NCBI RefSeq assembly: GCF_001038625.1
Contig: NZ_CP011803.1
Coordinates: 2,976,001 to 3,040,000, forward strand
DNA length: 64,000 bases
Direction of reading: 5' to 3'
From: Clostridium carboxidivorans P7
GTDB taxonomy: Bacteria > Bacillota > Clostridia > Clostridiales > Clostridiaceae
Shown: in pieces, positions 1 through 9,171 of the stretch
Layout: each line of letters opens with the position of its first letter
Position numbering within the stretch: position 1 is the stretch's first letter
Made by a program: the position numbers and the translations under genes
Notes under the pieces: generated by a model
The model's database searches: none
Seen by the model: only the letters and a program-made list of their open reading frames with translations
Told to the model about the DNA's origin: nothing

Positions 1-104
1 AAACACTTATCCGGTATACTTATAAATATACACGTAATAAAATAAGAGTTACTGCTTCATTAGGGGATTTATGCATTTGCATAAATTAAATTTATTTTTG
101 AATA

Positions 105-400
105 TAAAAAACCGTCCTTATACCTTGCGGTATAGGGACGGATACTATTCCGTGGTGCCACCCTAATTTAGCTTTAAAGCTATCTCTTATCGGTACAGAT
201 AATTAAACTTACTTATCGATACCTATCCCTTGTAACATAGGGAATACGTCTAAGCCTACTCTTATAAAAATTTCGGTTAGATACTCCAGGGTGTTCTTCA
301 ATATAATCTTCATATTCGGCTTCCACCTTCCCGAATTCGCTCTGAATCTGAATTATATTTACTCTCCCTATCATTGTTTTTCTTAAGCATTTCAAGTTAT
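105..400 (-). promoter_or_regulatory. T-box leader, probably tRNA-Asn specific
   Basis: On the minus strand the T-box core GGGTGGCACCACGG (about 150-166) is followed by a strong terminator hairpin with a U-run (105-143). The putative specifier loop reads GAA-g-AAC-A, with AAC (Asn) at 293-295, in the same layout as the cysteine T-box at 46994. The TGGC of the T-box would pair with an NCCA end whose discriminator is G, which fits tRNA-Asn. The controlled gene lies to the left of the window and would be an Asn-related synthetase, synthase or transporter. The T-box call is firm; the Asn call is an inference. Confidence 0.85.
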
Positions 401-406
401 GTTTAT

Positions 407-435
407 ATTATAATTACTGTATAAATATAAGTCAA
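407..435 (-). promoter_or_regulatory. Promoter of the T-box leader
   Basis: TTGACT (430-435) and TATAAT (407-412) on the minus strand are separated by exactly 17 bases, which puts the transcript start near 400, just before stem I of the T-box. Confidence 0.8.
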
Positions 436-547
436 TAGTTTTTTGATAATTTTTTAAAGATTTAAACATATTTTTTTCATTTTATTTAATTAATATTCCA
501 TTCTTTAATAAGTTTCCACTAAAATCTTAAAGTATTTAACATAATCA

Positions 548-2761
548 TTATTCAAGTGGATCCTTATTATTTTTAGTTTCTTCACTTTCTTCAATATCTT
601 CATAAAAGAAGCCTTCCTGCCTTTTTAACTTTTCACTTTTTTTCTTAAATTCATTTTTACTTCTATGCAAATAAATTATAGCTGCAATACCAACTGTAAT
701 AACTATTAATATAATCATTAGCATCCACCATGGTAAATGTGTTTTAAATTCAGCATATCTTATTTCTTCCCATAAGGTTTTAGTCACTTTAACGCTTCCT
801 GCTTCCTTAACATTTATGTTCTGAAGCTTCTTATTAGCATCAATTACTGTAACTTGTCCATCTAATTTTGATAATATATTCCTATCACTAAGTGCAGACT
901 CTAATAATTGAAGACTAGCAATATTGTTATCACATAATATGACATATACTCGTTTTGAAGTATCCCATGGTGATCTTATAACTTGAAATAACACTTTATT
1001 TTTTAATACTTCAGGAATTAAATTAACTTCTTTTTTTATATCCAAATTTCCATTTTTTGAAGGCGATATTGCCAATTTTTTCTTGATGCTTTCTGGTATT
1101 TTCACATCGTTGTAGGTACCTAAAAATATCATATTCATAGCCTTCTGCTTATCTGTCAGTTCACCATTTTTTTCAATTATATCCCAATTAAATACTTCTC
1201 CAGTATTTTGACCTATACGAGTTGCTAATATTGATGCTATTTTTAAATTGAATAAATTTGAAGTATCCCACATTCCTATGGCTACTTGATTATCATTATT
1301 AGAGTAATTTGTATAAAAAAAAGGAAACTTTTGCAAATTAGGTTGAATGCTTGTTTCTTTAGAAAGCAAACATAACTTGGAATCAGAATTTATAACAGTC
1401 CACGCACTATCATAATAGTCCTTAGAACAATCAATCTTTCCTAAATAGTTATAACATTCTATAGAAACTTTTATTTCTGGTAAATTCAACTCACTCTCAG
1501 GTATATTAATTTTCAAAGTACCCTCTTCCGCATTAGCAACTGTTAATTTTGCACTATTTACCGCCATTCCATTTATATATACTGTCATGGCTGATCTATC
1601 AGAATCCAGCACTTTAGAATGCTTGAACTTCAAATCAATATATGAACCCTTTTGGCTTTGTATTCCCTTTGGTTGAATAAAGGACATATCTAATTTTTGA
1701 TGGAAAGCCCCCTGCAAATTGACATCCGAATATCCAAAATCAGAAAATTTATATACTCCACTTGTATTAACAGGTTTAATACTAGGACTATATTTCGAAT
1801 TAGAATTAATTTTTATTGAATCAGCTGCAACCTGCTTTAAAAGACTATTATCAGACATAAAATCTACTGCTTTATTTAATCCAGCTTTACTTTCTCCAGT
1901 TACTAAAGTATTATAAATGTTTCCACTTTGCTGCCTTACAGATAAGTATCCTTCATCCTTTGATAATTTATTATCTTCTGGATTAAAAAAATTATTAATA
2001 TTGGCAAAAGCTGAATACATCCCTACAAATACTTTATTTTTTCCTGCAGCTGCATCACTTTCTCTAAATACTCCATAATCTATATTGTCCTTGTCCGTAG
2101 ACACCTTTCCAATAGAAGAACTTGTCTTTAATAATGCAGCTTTACAATTATCATCTATATTTTTAGGCAATATAAAATCAGTAGATAGAACATTATTCTT
2201 CAAAAAATTATCATAATATATTAAATGAAAATTTGACAATAGGGAATCAGGATATTTATTTACTGTTACATGCAATTTTGAATCCTTATGAAAGACAACC
2301 CAATTGCTTGGATTATCCATATCAGCACAATCACCTTCTATTGATCTTTGATTACTTTGAAATTTAATTTCATTAATACTATCTACTTTCAATTTGGAAG
2401 TTGGAAATTTTACATTCCACCATCCTGAAGTAGCCTTTTGAACCTCATAAGTCCACTGAGTTTCAACTGGATAGTCATTGATAAGCATAGTGATATTAGA
2501 ACGGGTACTAATTAAAGTATTTGAAAAAGTAAAATGCAGCTGAACATAACAATCCTCTCCAATGTCAAAGCCCTTAGGTACTGTAAACCAATATGAACCT
2601 ACATTTTTAGGCAAACTCAATTTTTGATCCTCTTTAAATATTGGAATATCATAGCTTGCGCTTGAATTATTGTCTTCTTCTGCAAAAACACAACTAAATG
2701 GAATTATTAAAACAATTATTAAAAACATTATTATAACTTTAATTTTAAACTTTAAATTCAT
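548..2761 (-). CDS. BcsB-like exopolysaccharide synthase subunit
   Basis: About 737 residues with an N-terminal signal peptide, a large extracytoplasmic part and one C-terminal membrane helix (WWMLMIILIVITVG) followed by a short charged tail. The middle resembles the cellulose synthase regulatory subunit BcsB: paired jelly-roll-like blocks and a conserved CADMDNPSNWVVFHKDS stretch. BcsB proteins sit beside a BcsA-type synthase and guide the growing glycan on the outside; the BcsA-like partner is the gene just upstream. The ATG at 2770 lies only 2 bases after GGAGGT, so I prefer the ATG at 2761 (spacing 11). It is the last gene of the c-di-GMP riboswitch operon. The polymer need not be cellulose. 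The family call is fairly sure. Confidence 0.82.
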   Translation of the reverse strand: MNLKFKIKVIIMFLIIVLIIPFSCVFAEEDNNSSASYDIPIFKEDQKLSLPKNVGSYWFTVPKGFDIGEDCYVQLHFTFSNTLISTRSNITMLINDYPVETQWTYEVQKATSGWWNVKFPTSKLKVDSINEIKFQSNQRSIEGDCADMDNPSNWVVFHKDSKLHVTVNKYPDSLLSNFHLIYYDNFLKNNVLSTDFILPKNIDDNCKAALLKTSSSIGKVSTDKDNIDYGVFRESDAAAGKNKVFVGMYSAFANINNFFNPEDNKLSKDEGYLSVRQQSGNIYNTLVTGESKAGLNKAVDFMSDNSLLKQVAADSIKINSNSKYSPSIKPVNTSGVYKFSDFGYSDVNLQGAFHQKLDMSFIQPKGIQSQKGSYIDLKFKHSKVLDSDRSAMTVYINGMAVNSAKLTVANAEEGTLKINIPESELNLPEIKVSIECYNYLGKIDCSKDYYDSAWTVINSDSKLCLLSKETSIQPNLQKFPFFYTNYSNNDNQVAIGMWDTSNLFNLKIASILATRIGQNTGEVFNWDIIEKNGELTDKQKAMNMIFLGTYNDVKIPESIKKKLAISPSKNGNLDIKKEVNLIPEVLKNKVLFQVIRSPWDTSKRVYVILCDNNIASLQLLESALSDRNILSKLDGQVTVIDANKKLQNINVKEAGSVKVTKTLWEEIRYAEFKTHLPWWMLMIILIVITVGIAAIIYLHRSKNEFKKKSEKLKRQEGFFYEDIEESEETKNNKDPLE

Positions 2762-2831
2762 ATACGTCATCTACCTCCAAAAATCTCTAGTAATAAATTA
2801 CAAAGTTTTTGATTTATCTAATATTAAATCT

Positions 2832-5078
2832 TTACACATCAAGAGAACCAAAATTTCTTTCTCTTATTTCTGTCAAACCATGGTTAGTCTTTTCCCAATA
2901 AAATGGTTTAATAATTAACTGTATTAAAGCCTTATATGCTGCTACGCTCATTAATATCCAATATATAGGTGATAATAATGCATACTTAACTAATCTATAT
3001 GAAAATGGTTGTTCTTTTTTAAGTGAACAATCTCTTATAACCCAGTACATTCCTACTGCATTAGTATAAGTAAACATAAAATTTCCAAAAAACAGTTGAA
3101 AAGCTGCTATATAGTAAAATACACCTGGGAACATGGATCTTATCCAACTAGCTTTAGTTGTATACCACAGTATCAACATTAGCCAAAATATAGGATTGAT
3201 AAGTGGAAGCAGCGGTGTTCCTAATATCATAGCTTGGTATCCTACAAATCCTTTTAATCCTAATGATTTATACAATTGTACAGGATGTCTCATATGAACA
3301 AACCAAGTTTGCATGTATCCCTTTATCCATCTTGAACGCTGCCTTATCCAATTTGATAAGTCTGAATTTGCTTCCTCCCATGTACGAGAATCCACAACAG
3401 CTGTATTGTAACCTTTCTTAAACAACCTTACTCCTAAATCAGCATCCTCAGTAACATTAAATGGATCCCATGCACCAACTTCCTTTAAAAATTCTATTTT
3501 AAAATGATTTGAAGTTCCCCCAAGTGGTATAGGAGTTTTTATTTGCATTATTCCAACTAAAAGAAGTTCAAACCACATGCTGTACTCCTGTGTAAACAGC
3601 CGTGTTAAAAAATTTTGATCACTATTAAAATAGTTAAGCTTACTTTGAATACAAACATAATTTTTGGGTAATTTCTTAAAGGATAAGTAAACTTTTTTCA
3701 ACTGATCTGATTCTGGCCTATCTTCAGCATCATATATTACTACATACTTTCCCCTTGCTCTAATAAGTCCATAATTACAGGCTTTAGGCTTTGTCTTTGG
3801 AGTGTTTTTGGGCACTATGATCATTGAATAATATTCTGGAAGCTTCATTGCTTTTACAGTGCTTATAGTTTCATCATCATCTTCTTCCAGCAATATACAA
3901 ACATCCAATTTGTATTTAGGATAATCAATATTTTCTATATTTTTAATTAGTGTTTTAATTACTTCTTTTTCTTTATAAACAGGTATTAGGATAGTATAAG
4001 TAGGTAATTCTTTTTCGTCTATAGCTTCTATTTCCTCTGTAGTAAAATGTAATTGCTTGTCCTTATACGAACCTTTTATAACTATATATAATTTTAAAGT
4101 TGTCATAAATGCATATATACTCTGAAAAAACAAGTTTATTGAAAGCAATGTGGCCTTACAATTAGCCACCATTGATAATAATATAAGTATACAAACTATT
4201 ATCAATATTATTAATTGAGATTTAGAAAAGGTTACAATGGCTGAATTTTCTGGTTGATCATCATATAATTTAAATACACTTTCTTCACTTTGTTTTTTTC
4301 TATAAACTATGTTCCAAAAATTATCTATTTCCAGCATTGTAGCTAGCACTTGTTCAACTGGTTTATGGAGGTACCCTTCAATTTCTTTTAACTGTTTCCA
4401 GCTTAATAATTCTTTTACAGCAATTACATAACAGTTATTTCTTGAATTTAGTATTATAGCATTATATTTAAGTGCTAATTTGTAAGGCAATTTTTTAGAT
4501 ACATTTATATCAAAATTTTTCCCAATCCTACCAACATTATTTTGAGTTGCTAAATATCTGCATAACCTTTCAGGTTTTATAAATCCTAAAAATAGTAATA
4601 TATCTCCTAGTCTCCCTCCACTTTTTCTCTGCAAATCAAGTGCTTTTATAAGTTGTTCCTTAGTTATTTCATTATTTTCTACCAACATTTTTCCTATGGG
4701 AAGTTTACTCTTATAATTTGAATTTAAATAATTATCTAATACACCTTGATTGATAAACCCTAATGAAACTAATATACTTCCTAATCTTCCACCATTTACT
4801 TCCTGATATTTTATAGCCTGTTTTAGTTGATCAGGAGTTATAGCTTTTACATATATAAGGTATTCACCAATTTTTGAAAATTGTCTATTTGTAATATATT
4901 CTGCTAGCTGCTGCTGGGATATAAATCCACTTTCAACTAATATATTTCCTATAAGCTTATTAGTTTTTTCTTGTATTTTTAATGCAATTTCTAATTGCTC
5001 TTCGGAAATATATCCTTGTTTTAAAAGACTTTCACCTATTCTATTGGTACGCTCTTGAATCATTGACCAAACACTCAC
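2832..5078 (-). CDS. MshEN-fused BcsA-like GT2 polysaccharide synthase
   Basis: 748 residues with a GTG start. Residues about 13-180 hold six copies of a motif of the type R(I/L)Gx2Lx3GxIx3QLx3Ix2Q, arranged as three pairs, followed by a further T2SSE-N-like stretch to about 265. This is the MshEN (GspE N-terminal) fold, known to bind c-di-GMP in MshE and in the glycosyltransferase NfrB. After two membrane helices (about 285-345) comes a family 2 processive glycosyltransferase with YDAEDRP, TEDADLG and QRSRWIKG motifs, then more membrane helices. It lacks a PilZ domain, so the MshEN array probably replaces it as the c-di-GMP sensor. It is the operon's likely polymerase and export channel, paired with the BcsB-like protein. 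An internal ATG six codons in is a possible alternative start. Confidence 0.88.
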   Translation of the reverse strand: MSVWSMIQERTNRIGESLLKQGYISEEQLEIALKIQEKTNKLIGNILVESGFISQQQLAEYITNRQFSKIGEYLIYVKAITPDQLKQAIKYQEVNGGRLGSILVSLGFINQGVLDNYLNSNYKSKLPIGKMLVENNEITKEQLIKALDLQRKSGGRLGDILLFLGFIKPERLCRYLATQNNVGRIGKNFDINVSKKLPYKLALKYNAIILNSRNNCYVIAVKELLSWKQLKEIEGYLHKPVEQVLATMLEIDNFWNIVYRKKQSEESVFKLYDDQPENSAIVTFSKSQLIILIIVCILILLSMVANCKATLLSINLFFQSIYAFMTTLKLYIVIKGSYKDKQLHFTTEEIEAIDEKELPTYTILIPVYKEKEVIKTLIKNIENIDYPKYKLDVCILLEEDDDETISTVKAMKLPEYYSMIIVPKNTPKTKPKACNYGLIRARGKYVVIYDAEDRPESDQLKKVYLSFKKLPKNYVCIQSKLNYFNSDQNFLTRLFTQEYSMWFELLLVGIMQIKTPIPLGGTSNHFKIEFLKEVGAWDPFNVTEDADLGVRLFKKGYNTAVVDSRTWEEANSDLSNWIRQRSRWIKGYMQTWFVHMRHPVQLYKSLGLKGFVGYQAMILGTPLLPLINPIFWLMLILWYTTKASWIRSMFPGVFYYIAAFQLFFGNFMFTYTNAVGMYWVIRDCSLKKEQPFSYRLVKYALLSPIYWILMSVAAYKALIQLIIKPFYWEKTNHGLTEIRERNFGSLDV

Positions 5079-5099
5079 TCTCTATGCATTAAATAAGCT

Positions 5100-6230
5100 T
5101 TATACTGATCCTCTGTATTTTACATTTTCATACTCATTAACTTCAAAAACATAATATTTACTCATGTAATAATTAGAAAAACTAGCAACAAAAATCCCAA
5201 TAAAGTTTCCTGCATATTTGTTAAATTTCAGTAGATTATAAAAGATTAATAAAGCAACAAATTTTATAAAAATTCCTGTAAAACACACTACTATGTATTT
5301 CACAAACTTTAAATTAAATAGCTCATTTTTAATTTTTAGTTCATTTTTGAATTTATCTCTCCATGTAATTAAATTATTAAAAATATAATTGGATACAATT
5401 GCTGCTGATGCAGATATAATTGCATCAGCTTTTACTGGCACAATTGGAAATATGGTACCCATTAGAAAAAACACACTCATATCAACCAAAACTCCTAATA
5501 AGCCAACTGCACAAAAACAATAAAATCTTTTATCTTCTTTACTTCTGTTTATTAAACTCAACAAATGAAATATATACTCTATTTGCACTTTTAATGACAT
5601 CTTTGATTTTCCAAAATTTCTATTGCAAAACTTATATGGAATTTCAACTGAAACATAATATTCACCTATGACTAATATCTCCATTAGTATTTTCCATCCT
5701 ATATTGCAAAGCTTTTTTTCTTTTATTACTTCTCTTCTAAACATAAAAATTCCACTTGTGGGATCTGAAAATTTTCTTACTTTTTTTAATAAAACCTTTG
5801 CCATATATCTTGCTCCAGCTGAGATCAATTTTCTAAATAAATTTAAGCCTCCATCATCTCCTCCAGGTATAAATCTACTTGGAACTACAATATCAGCTCC
5901 TTCATATATAGCTTTGCTCATTTCATATAATATTTCCGGTGGATGTTGTAAGTCCCCATCCATTACTGCAATTATATCGCCTTTTGCAATTTCAAAACCT
6001 TCAATTACTGCTGAAGAAAGTCCCGTTTTATTACCTCTATGTTTAAACTTCACTTTTTCATCTTTAATTGCTATATTTTTTATTATTTGAGGAGTATCAT
6101 CTATACTATCATCTATAAATACAATTTCATATTCTATATTTATTAAGGCTTTTTCTATTCGTCTCACTAATTCTTCAATATTTTTTTGCTCATTATATAC
6201 TGGAACAACAACTGACAGCATTAAATCCAT
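5100..6230 (-). CDS. GT2 polyprenyl-phosphate glycosyltransferase with GtrA domain
   Basis: 376 residues. The N-terminal 220 or so form a DPM1-like family 2 glycosyltransferase (VVPVYNEQKNIEEL at the start, VMDGDLQHPPE as the metal/nucleotide-sugar motif near residue 90). The C-terminal 130 residues have four membrane helices of the GtrA type. Such proteins usually load a sugar from a nucleotide sugar onto polyprenyl phosphate. With a pyrophosphorylase of the mannose-1-phosphate type in the same operon, mannose is a reasonable guess for the sugar, and the GT39-like neighbour may use the lipid-linked product. It lies 21 bases upstream of the MshEN-GT2 gene. Confidence 0.85.
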   Translation of the reverse strand: MDLMLSVVVPVYNEQKNIEELVRRIEKALINIEYEIVFIDDSIDDTPQIIKNIAIKDEKVKFKHRGNKTGLSSAVIEGFEIAKGDIIAVMDGDLQHPPEILYEMSKAIYEGADIVVPSRFIPGGDDGGLNLFRKLISAGARYMAKVLLKKVRKFSDPTSGIFMFRREVIKEKKLCNIGWKILMEILVIGEYYVSVEIPYKFCNRNFGKSKMSLKVQIEYIFHLLSLINRSKEDKRFYCFCAVGLLGVLVDMSVFFLMGTIFPIVPVKADAIISASAAIVSNYIFNNLITWRDKFKNELKIKNELFNLKFVKYIVVCFTGIFIKFVALLIFYNLLKFNKYAGNFIGIFVASFSNYYMSKYYVFEVNEYENVKYRGSV

Positions 6231-6245
6231 CTCCTTGTATCTATA

Positions 6246-7811
6246 TTAATAATTCACTTTAAACAGCTTGTACCCATCAAATTCTTCCACTAATGTGCAC
6301 CATTCTTCTCCCTTCTGATATAAATTGGGATATGCAACATTGATGGCATCAAGCTTTCCTACACCTGATTTATCTGGAACTAATATATATCCAATTTCAT
6401 ATTTCCATGGATTTTTTACAGCTTCTTTAAAATTCAAATTACTACTTATTATCAAGTTATTAATATTTTTTACATCTACTATTGTTCCTGAGGTTAAAAA
6501 AGAATCTGTTAATATAATTTGATCACTTAATTCATCATTTATATATTTTGCTACTCTACGACTCTCATTTGATATAATTAAATTGTGTTCTTCTGTTGAT
6601 AGATTAGGGTCGGATAAAGTTGTTCCTGTTAAAATTGAAGATATTAATAGTGAAACAACTAATATTGAAAATTCCAACTTTCTATGTTTAATGCTTATTT
6701 GTGATAATTCATAAGGTATCCATGCAAAACATATGGGCAATGAATAGGAAAAAAACCTTAACCATCCATAAGAATTTCCTTTAAGGAGCATTAAAAGGTG
6801 AAAAACTATCATAATTAATACCATTATTACTAATATTAAAAAATCAATTTTTACTAATCTTTTATTCTTAATTCTTACTATTGTAATTCCGATAAATAAT
6901 GGAATAAACGGTATACATTTTTTTAAAACATATTTAAACGCATAGCTAAAACTTGTGATAGATACTGCATACTGACTTTGTGCTGTATTTGAATAAGATG
7001 AGTTTAAAAAATATAAAGGATTCCCACTTATAACCCAATTAAATAATATCCATAAAATTATTGAATATATGAGAGGAGTATATAAAATTACCATACTGCT
7101 TTCTGCATAAAAATATTTTTCCTTAAGACTATTATTATGAATAAATTTTCTTTCTCTCTTGCAAAAAAAGATTATCAATATAACACTTATTCCCACGGCC
7201 AGTGCAAAAGGGATTGCTTCATATCTACAAAAGAACGCTATGGCTAATGCAAAAGCCATTTTAATTATATAATTTGCAGTTCCTTCTTTTATCCATAAAG
7301 TCAAACATAAAATAGTATAAATAATAGTAAAGAAAAATATCATCTCACTCATTCCATTAGAGCCGTAAAAGCATATAAAAGGATTACTGATATATAAAGC
7401 TATTAAAATAATGCTGTAAATCCTTGATACCTTTAATCTAATAAAAGTTTTATAAACACATATGCAGCTTAATGCAGCAAATAATGCTGTAATTATACTA
7501 CCTGCTATTTCACTAGATACCATTGGCCTCCAAATTTTTGATAATGCAACTAATGGCAATTGCAATACACTTGGCAGTGGATTCCAAACAAGCCCAACAG
7601 AAGCAAATCTTCTAGGTTTAACAAATAAAACATAAAAAGAATTTGCTGTTCTACTTAGTGCATCATTTAAAACAATCCCCTTAAAATATCCAAAATATAT
7701 TCCTAGAATTGATTCACAAATAAATATAAATAGAAATATACAAATTACATCCTTTTTACTTGCTTCAGGAAAATTATATGTAATTTTAAAATTATCATAA
7801 GTATTGTTCAT
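6246..7811 (-). CDS. Multi-membrane glycosyltransferase, GT39/ArnT-like
   Basis: 521 residues with about ten or more membrane helices and a C-terminal soluble part of about 130 residues. The large first outer loop after helix 1, rich in aromatic residues, and the YGSNGMSEMIFFF segment resemble membrane glycosyltransferases that use polyprenyl-phosphate sugars (GT-C fold). Which family member it is cannot be decided by eye. It sits between the GT2-GtrA gene, which probably makes the lipid-linked sugar, and the pyrophosphorylase gene, so it may decorate the polymer. Spacing to its neighbours is about 15 bases, so it is co-translated in the operon. Confidence 0.7.
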   Translation of the reverse strand: MNNTYDNFKITYNFPEASKKDVICIFLFIFICESILGIYFGYFKGIVLNDALSRTANSFYVLFVKPRRFASVGLVWNPLPSVLQLPLVALSKIWRPMVSSEIAGSIITALFAALSCICVYKTFIRLKVSRIYSIILIALYISNPFICFYGSNGMSEMIFFFTIIYTILCLTLWIKEGTANYIIKMAFALAIAFFCRYEAIPFALAVGISVILIIFFCKRERKFIHNNSLKEKYFYAESSMVILYTPLIYSIILWILFNWVISGNPLYFLNSSYSNTAQSQYAVSITSFSYAFKYVLKKCIPFIPLFIGITIVRIKNKRLVKIDFLILVIMVLIMIVFHLLMLLKGNSYGWLRFFSYSLPICFAWIPYELSQISIKHRKLEFSILVVSLLISSILTGTTLSDPNLSTEEHNLIISNESRRVAKYINDELSDQIILTDSFLTSGTIVDVKNINNLIISSNLNFKEAVKNPWKYEIGYILVPDKSGVGKLDAINVAYPNLYQKGEEWCTLVEEFDGYKLFKVNY

Positions 7812-7827
7812 TATAAAAACTCCTAAA

Positions 7828-8874
7828 TTATTTAACCAATTCTCTAGCTATTTTTATCTCTTGTTCCTTTTCTTTGGAAGAAATAAGAATATAATCTTCT
7901 GTTTCTACCACAATTAAATTTTCTACGTTATTAAGAAGAGCTTTCTTTTTAGTTATAACAATATTTCTTTTAGATTTGTACATAATACTATTTTCATTTA
8001 CTACATTTTCTTCCTTATCCTTTTTTCTATATCTTTCTATGCTTGTCCAATTCCCCAAATCATCCCAATGGAATTTACAAGGTATAACATAAATATCTTT
8101 TACATTTTCCATAATTGCATAGTCAATTGAAATACTTTCTATCTCCTTATAATTTTGTTCTAGGATAAATTTCAGCTCATTACCAAAAAAATTTTCAGCT
8201 TCACTTAACTTTTGAAAAATATCCCTGGCACACTCTTCTGATAAATCCAATATGGTTTTAATCTTCCACACAAAAATTCCACAATTCCATAAATATGAAT
8301 TACTTTTCAAATACTTATCAGCCTTATACGCATCTGGTTTTTCAACAAAACTATGAACCTTAAATATTTTTTTCTCATGTATATTAGTATAATTGTTACT
8401 GCATTTTATATATCCATATCCAGTTTCCAATCTATTAGGCTTTATACCCAATGTAATAACAGAATGTTCATTCTTTTCTATAAACTTTTCCGCTGTTTTT
8501 AAAGTATTTATAAATTCATCATCATCTTTTATAAGATGATCTGAAGGCAGCACTACCAATGTAGCATCTTCATAGTATTTTTTGATTGTAAGTGCAGAAA
8601 GTATTATACAGGGAGCAGTATTTTTACTTGATGGCTCTACTATTATGTTTTTTAAACACAATTCCGGAATATCATCTTTTACCAAATTAGTATATTGTTT
8701 TGAAGTAACAATAAAAATTCTTTCTTTGGGAATTAACTTTTCTATCCTTTCAAATGTAATTCTAAGCATAGTTTTTTTTCCTAATAAATTTAAAAATTGT
8801 TTAGGTTTTTTCTCTGTAGAAAGAGGCCAAAAGCGCTTCCCCTTTCCACCAGCCATAATAAGCGCACAAATCAT
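7828..8874 (-). CDS. Mannose-1-phosphate guanylyltransferase type nucleotidyltransferase
   Basis: 348 residues. The N-terminus ALIMAGGKGKRFWPLS followed by KKPKQF is the GDP-mannose pyrophosphorylase signature (GGxGxRxWPxS and PKQF). Further family marks are PSDHLIKDD, ETGYGYIK, FVEKPDAYKADKYL, WNCGIFVWK and FHWDDLGNW. It makes GDP-mannose (or a related nucleotide sugar) from the sugar-1-phosphate and GTP. There is no C-terminal phosphomannose isomerase domain. The ATG at 8874 is chosen because GGAGG stands seven bases upstream; a longer reading frame to 8895 has no ribosome site. First gene after the c-di-GMP riboswitch, so the operon begins with precursor supply. Confidence 0.88.
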   Translation of the reverse strand: MICALIMAGGKGKRFWPLSTEKKPKQFLNLLGKKTMLRITFERIEKLIPKERIFIVTSKQYTNLVKDDIPELCLKNIIVEPSSKNTAPCIILSALTIKKYYEDATLVVLPSDHLIKDDDEFINTLKTAEKFIEKNEHSVITLGIKPNRLETGYGYIKCSNNYTNIHEKKIFKVHSFVEKPDAYKADKYLKSNSYLWNCGIFVWKIKTILDLSEECARDIFQKLSEAENFFGNELKFILEQNYKEIESISIDYAIMENVKDIYVIPCKFHWDDLGNWTSIERYRKKDKEENVVNENSIMYKSKRNIVITKKKALLNNVENLIVVETEDYILISSKEKEQEIKIARELVK

Positions 8875-8921
8875 AAGAATTCCTCCATCAAACAAATTTT
8901 ACATATTTATTATTGAAAATA

Positions 8922-8954
8922 TAAAAAACCGGCCAAATCAATATTTGGCCGGTT
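8922..8954 (-). terminator. Expression-platform terminator of the c-di-GMP riboswitch
   Basis: A perfect GC-rich hairpin (AACCGGCCAAAT, short loop, mirror arm) followed by a U-run on the minus strand. Its 5' arm overlaps the 3' strand of aptamer stem P1 (CCAAATAT). Ligand-stabilised P1 would therefore prevent the terminator, predicting an ON switch. Confidence 0.85.
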
Positions 8955-9017
8955 GCACTAGCTGCTTCCTACATACAAAGTGCCCAATTAAGTATGTAGT
9001 TCAACGCTTCCAATATA
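8941..9017 (-). promoter_or_regulatory. Class II cyclic di-GMP riboswitch
   Basis: The minus-strand RNA carries GGAAGCGTTGAA, then AATTGGGCACTTTG, then TAGTGCAACCGGCC. These match the core I recall for the c-di-GMP-II aptamer of the C. acetobutylicum type (AAAUUGGGCACU ... UAGUGCAACCGACC). The TTGGGCAC and GTGCAACC strands form the conserved helix and ligand pocket. P1 can form between ATATTGG near 9010-9017 and CCAAATAT ending at 8941. It lies between a consensus promoter and the exopolysaccharide operon, so c-di-GMP should control the operon's transcription. Confidence 0.9.
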
Positions 9018-9075
9018 ATAAAACCTATTTTTATATATCAAAAACCTATTATATACATTATTGTATCTTACAACA

Positions 9076-9104
9076 AGTATATGTTATATTTTGTAAACTG
9101 TCAA
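9076..9104 (-). promoter_or_regulatory. Promoter of the exopolysaccharide operon
   Basis: TTGACA (9099-9104) and TATACT (9076-9081) on the minus strand with a 17-base spacer. The predicted start near 9069 leaves about 50 bases before the c-di-GMP aptamer. Confidence 0.85.
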
Positions 9105-9171
9105 CAAAAACATATAGCCCTGAACTTTAAAAGATCAGGGCCTACAAACATGACAAAAAGTTATATTATTA

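Noticed and set aside
213..395. Minus-strand 60-codon ORF
   Set aside because: It lies wholly in stem I and the specifier region of the T-box leader and has no fitting ribosome site; structured leader RNA explains the sequence.
5668..6090. Plus-strand 140-codon ORF opposite the GT2-GtrA gene
   Set aside because: Antisense shadow of a well-supported gene; low-complexity product without a ribosome site or known motif.
8582..9130. Plus-strand 182-codon ORF
   Set aside because: It is antisense to the pyrophosphorylase gene and crosses the c-di-GMP riboswitch; coding is unlikely.
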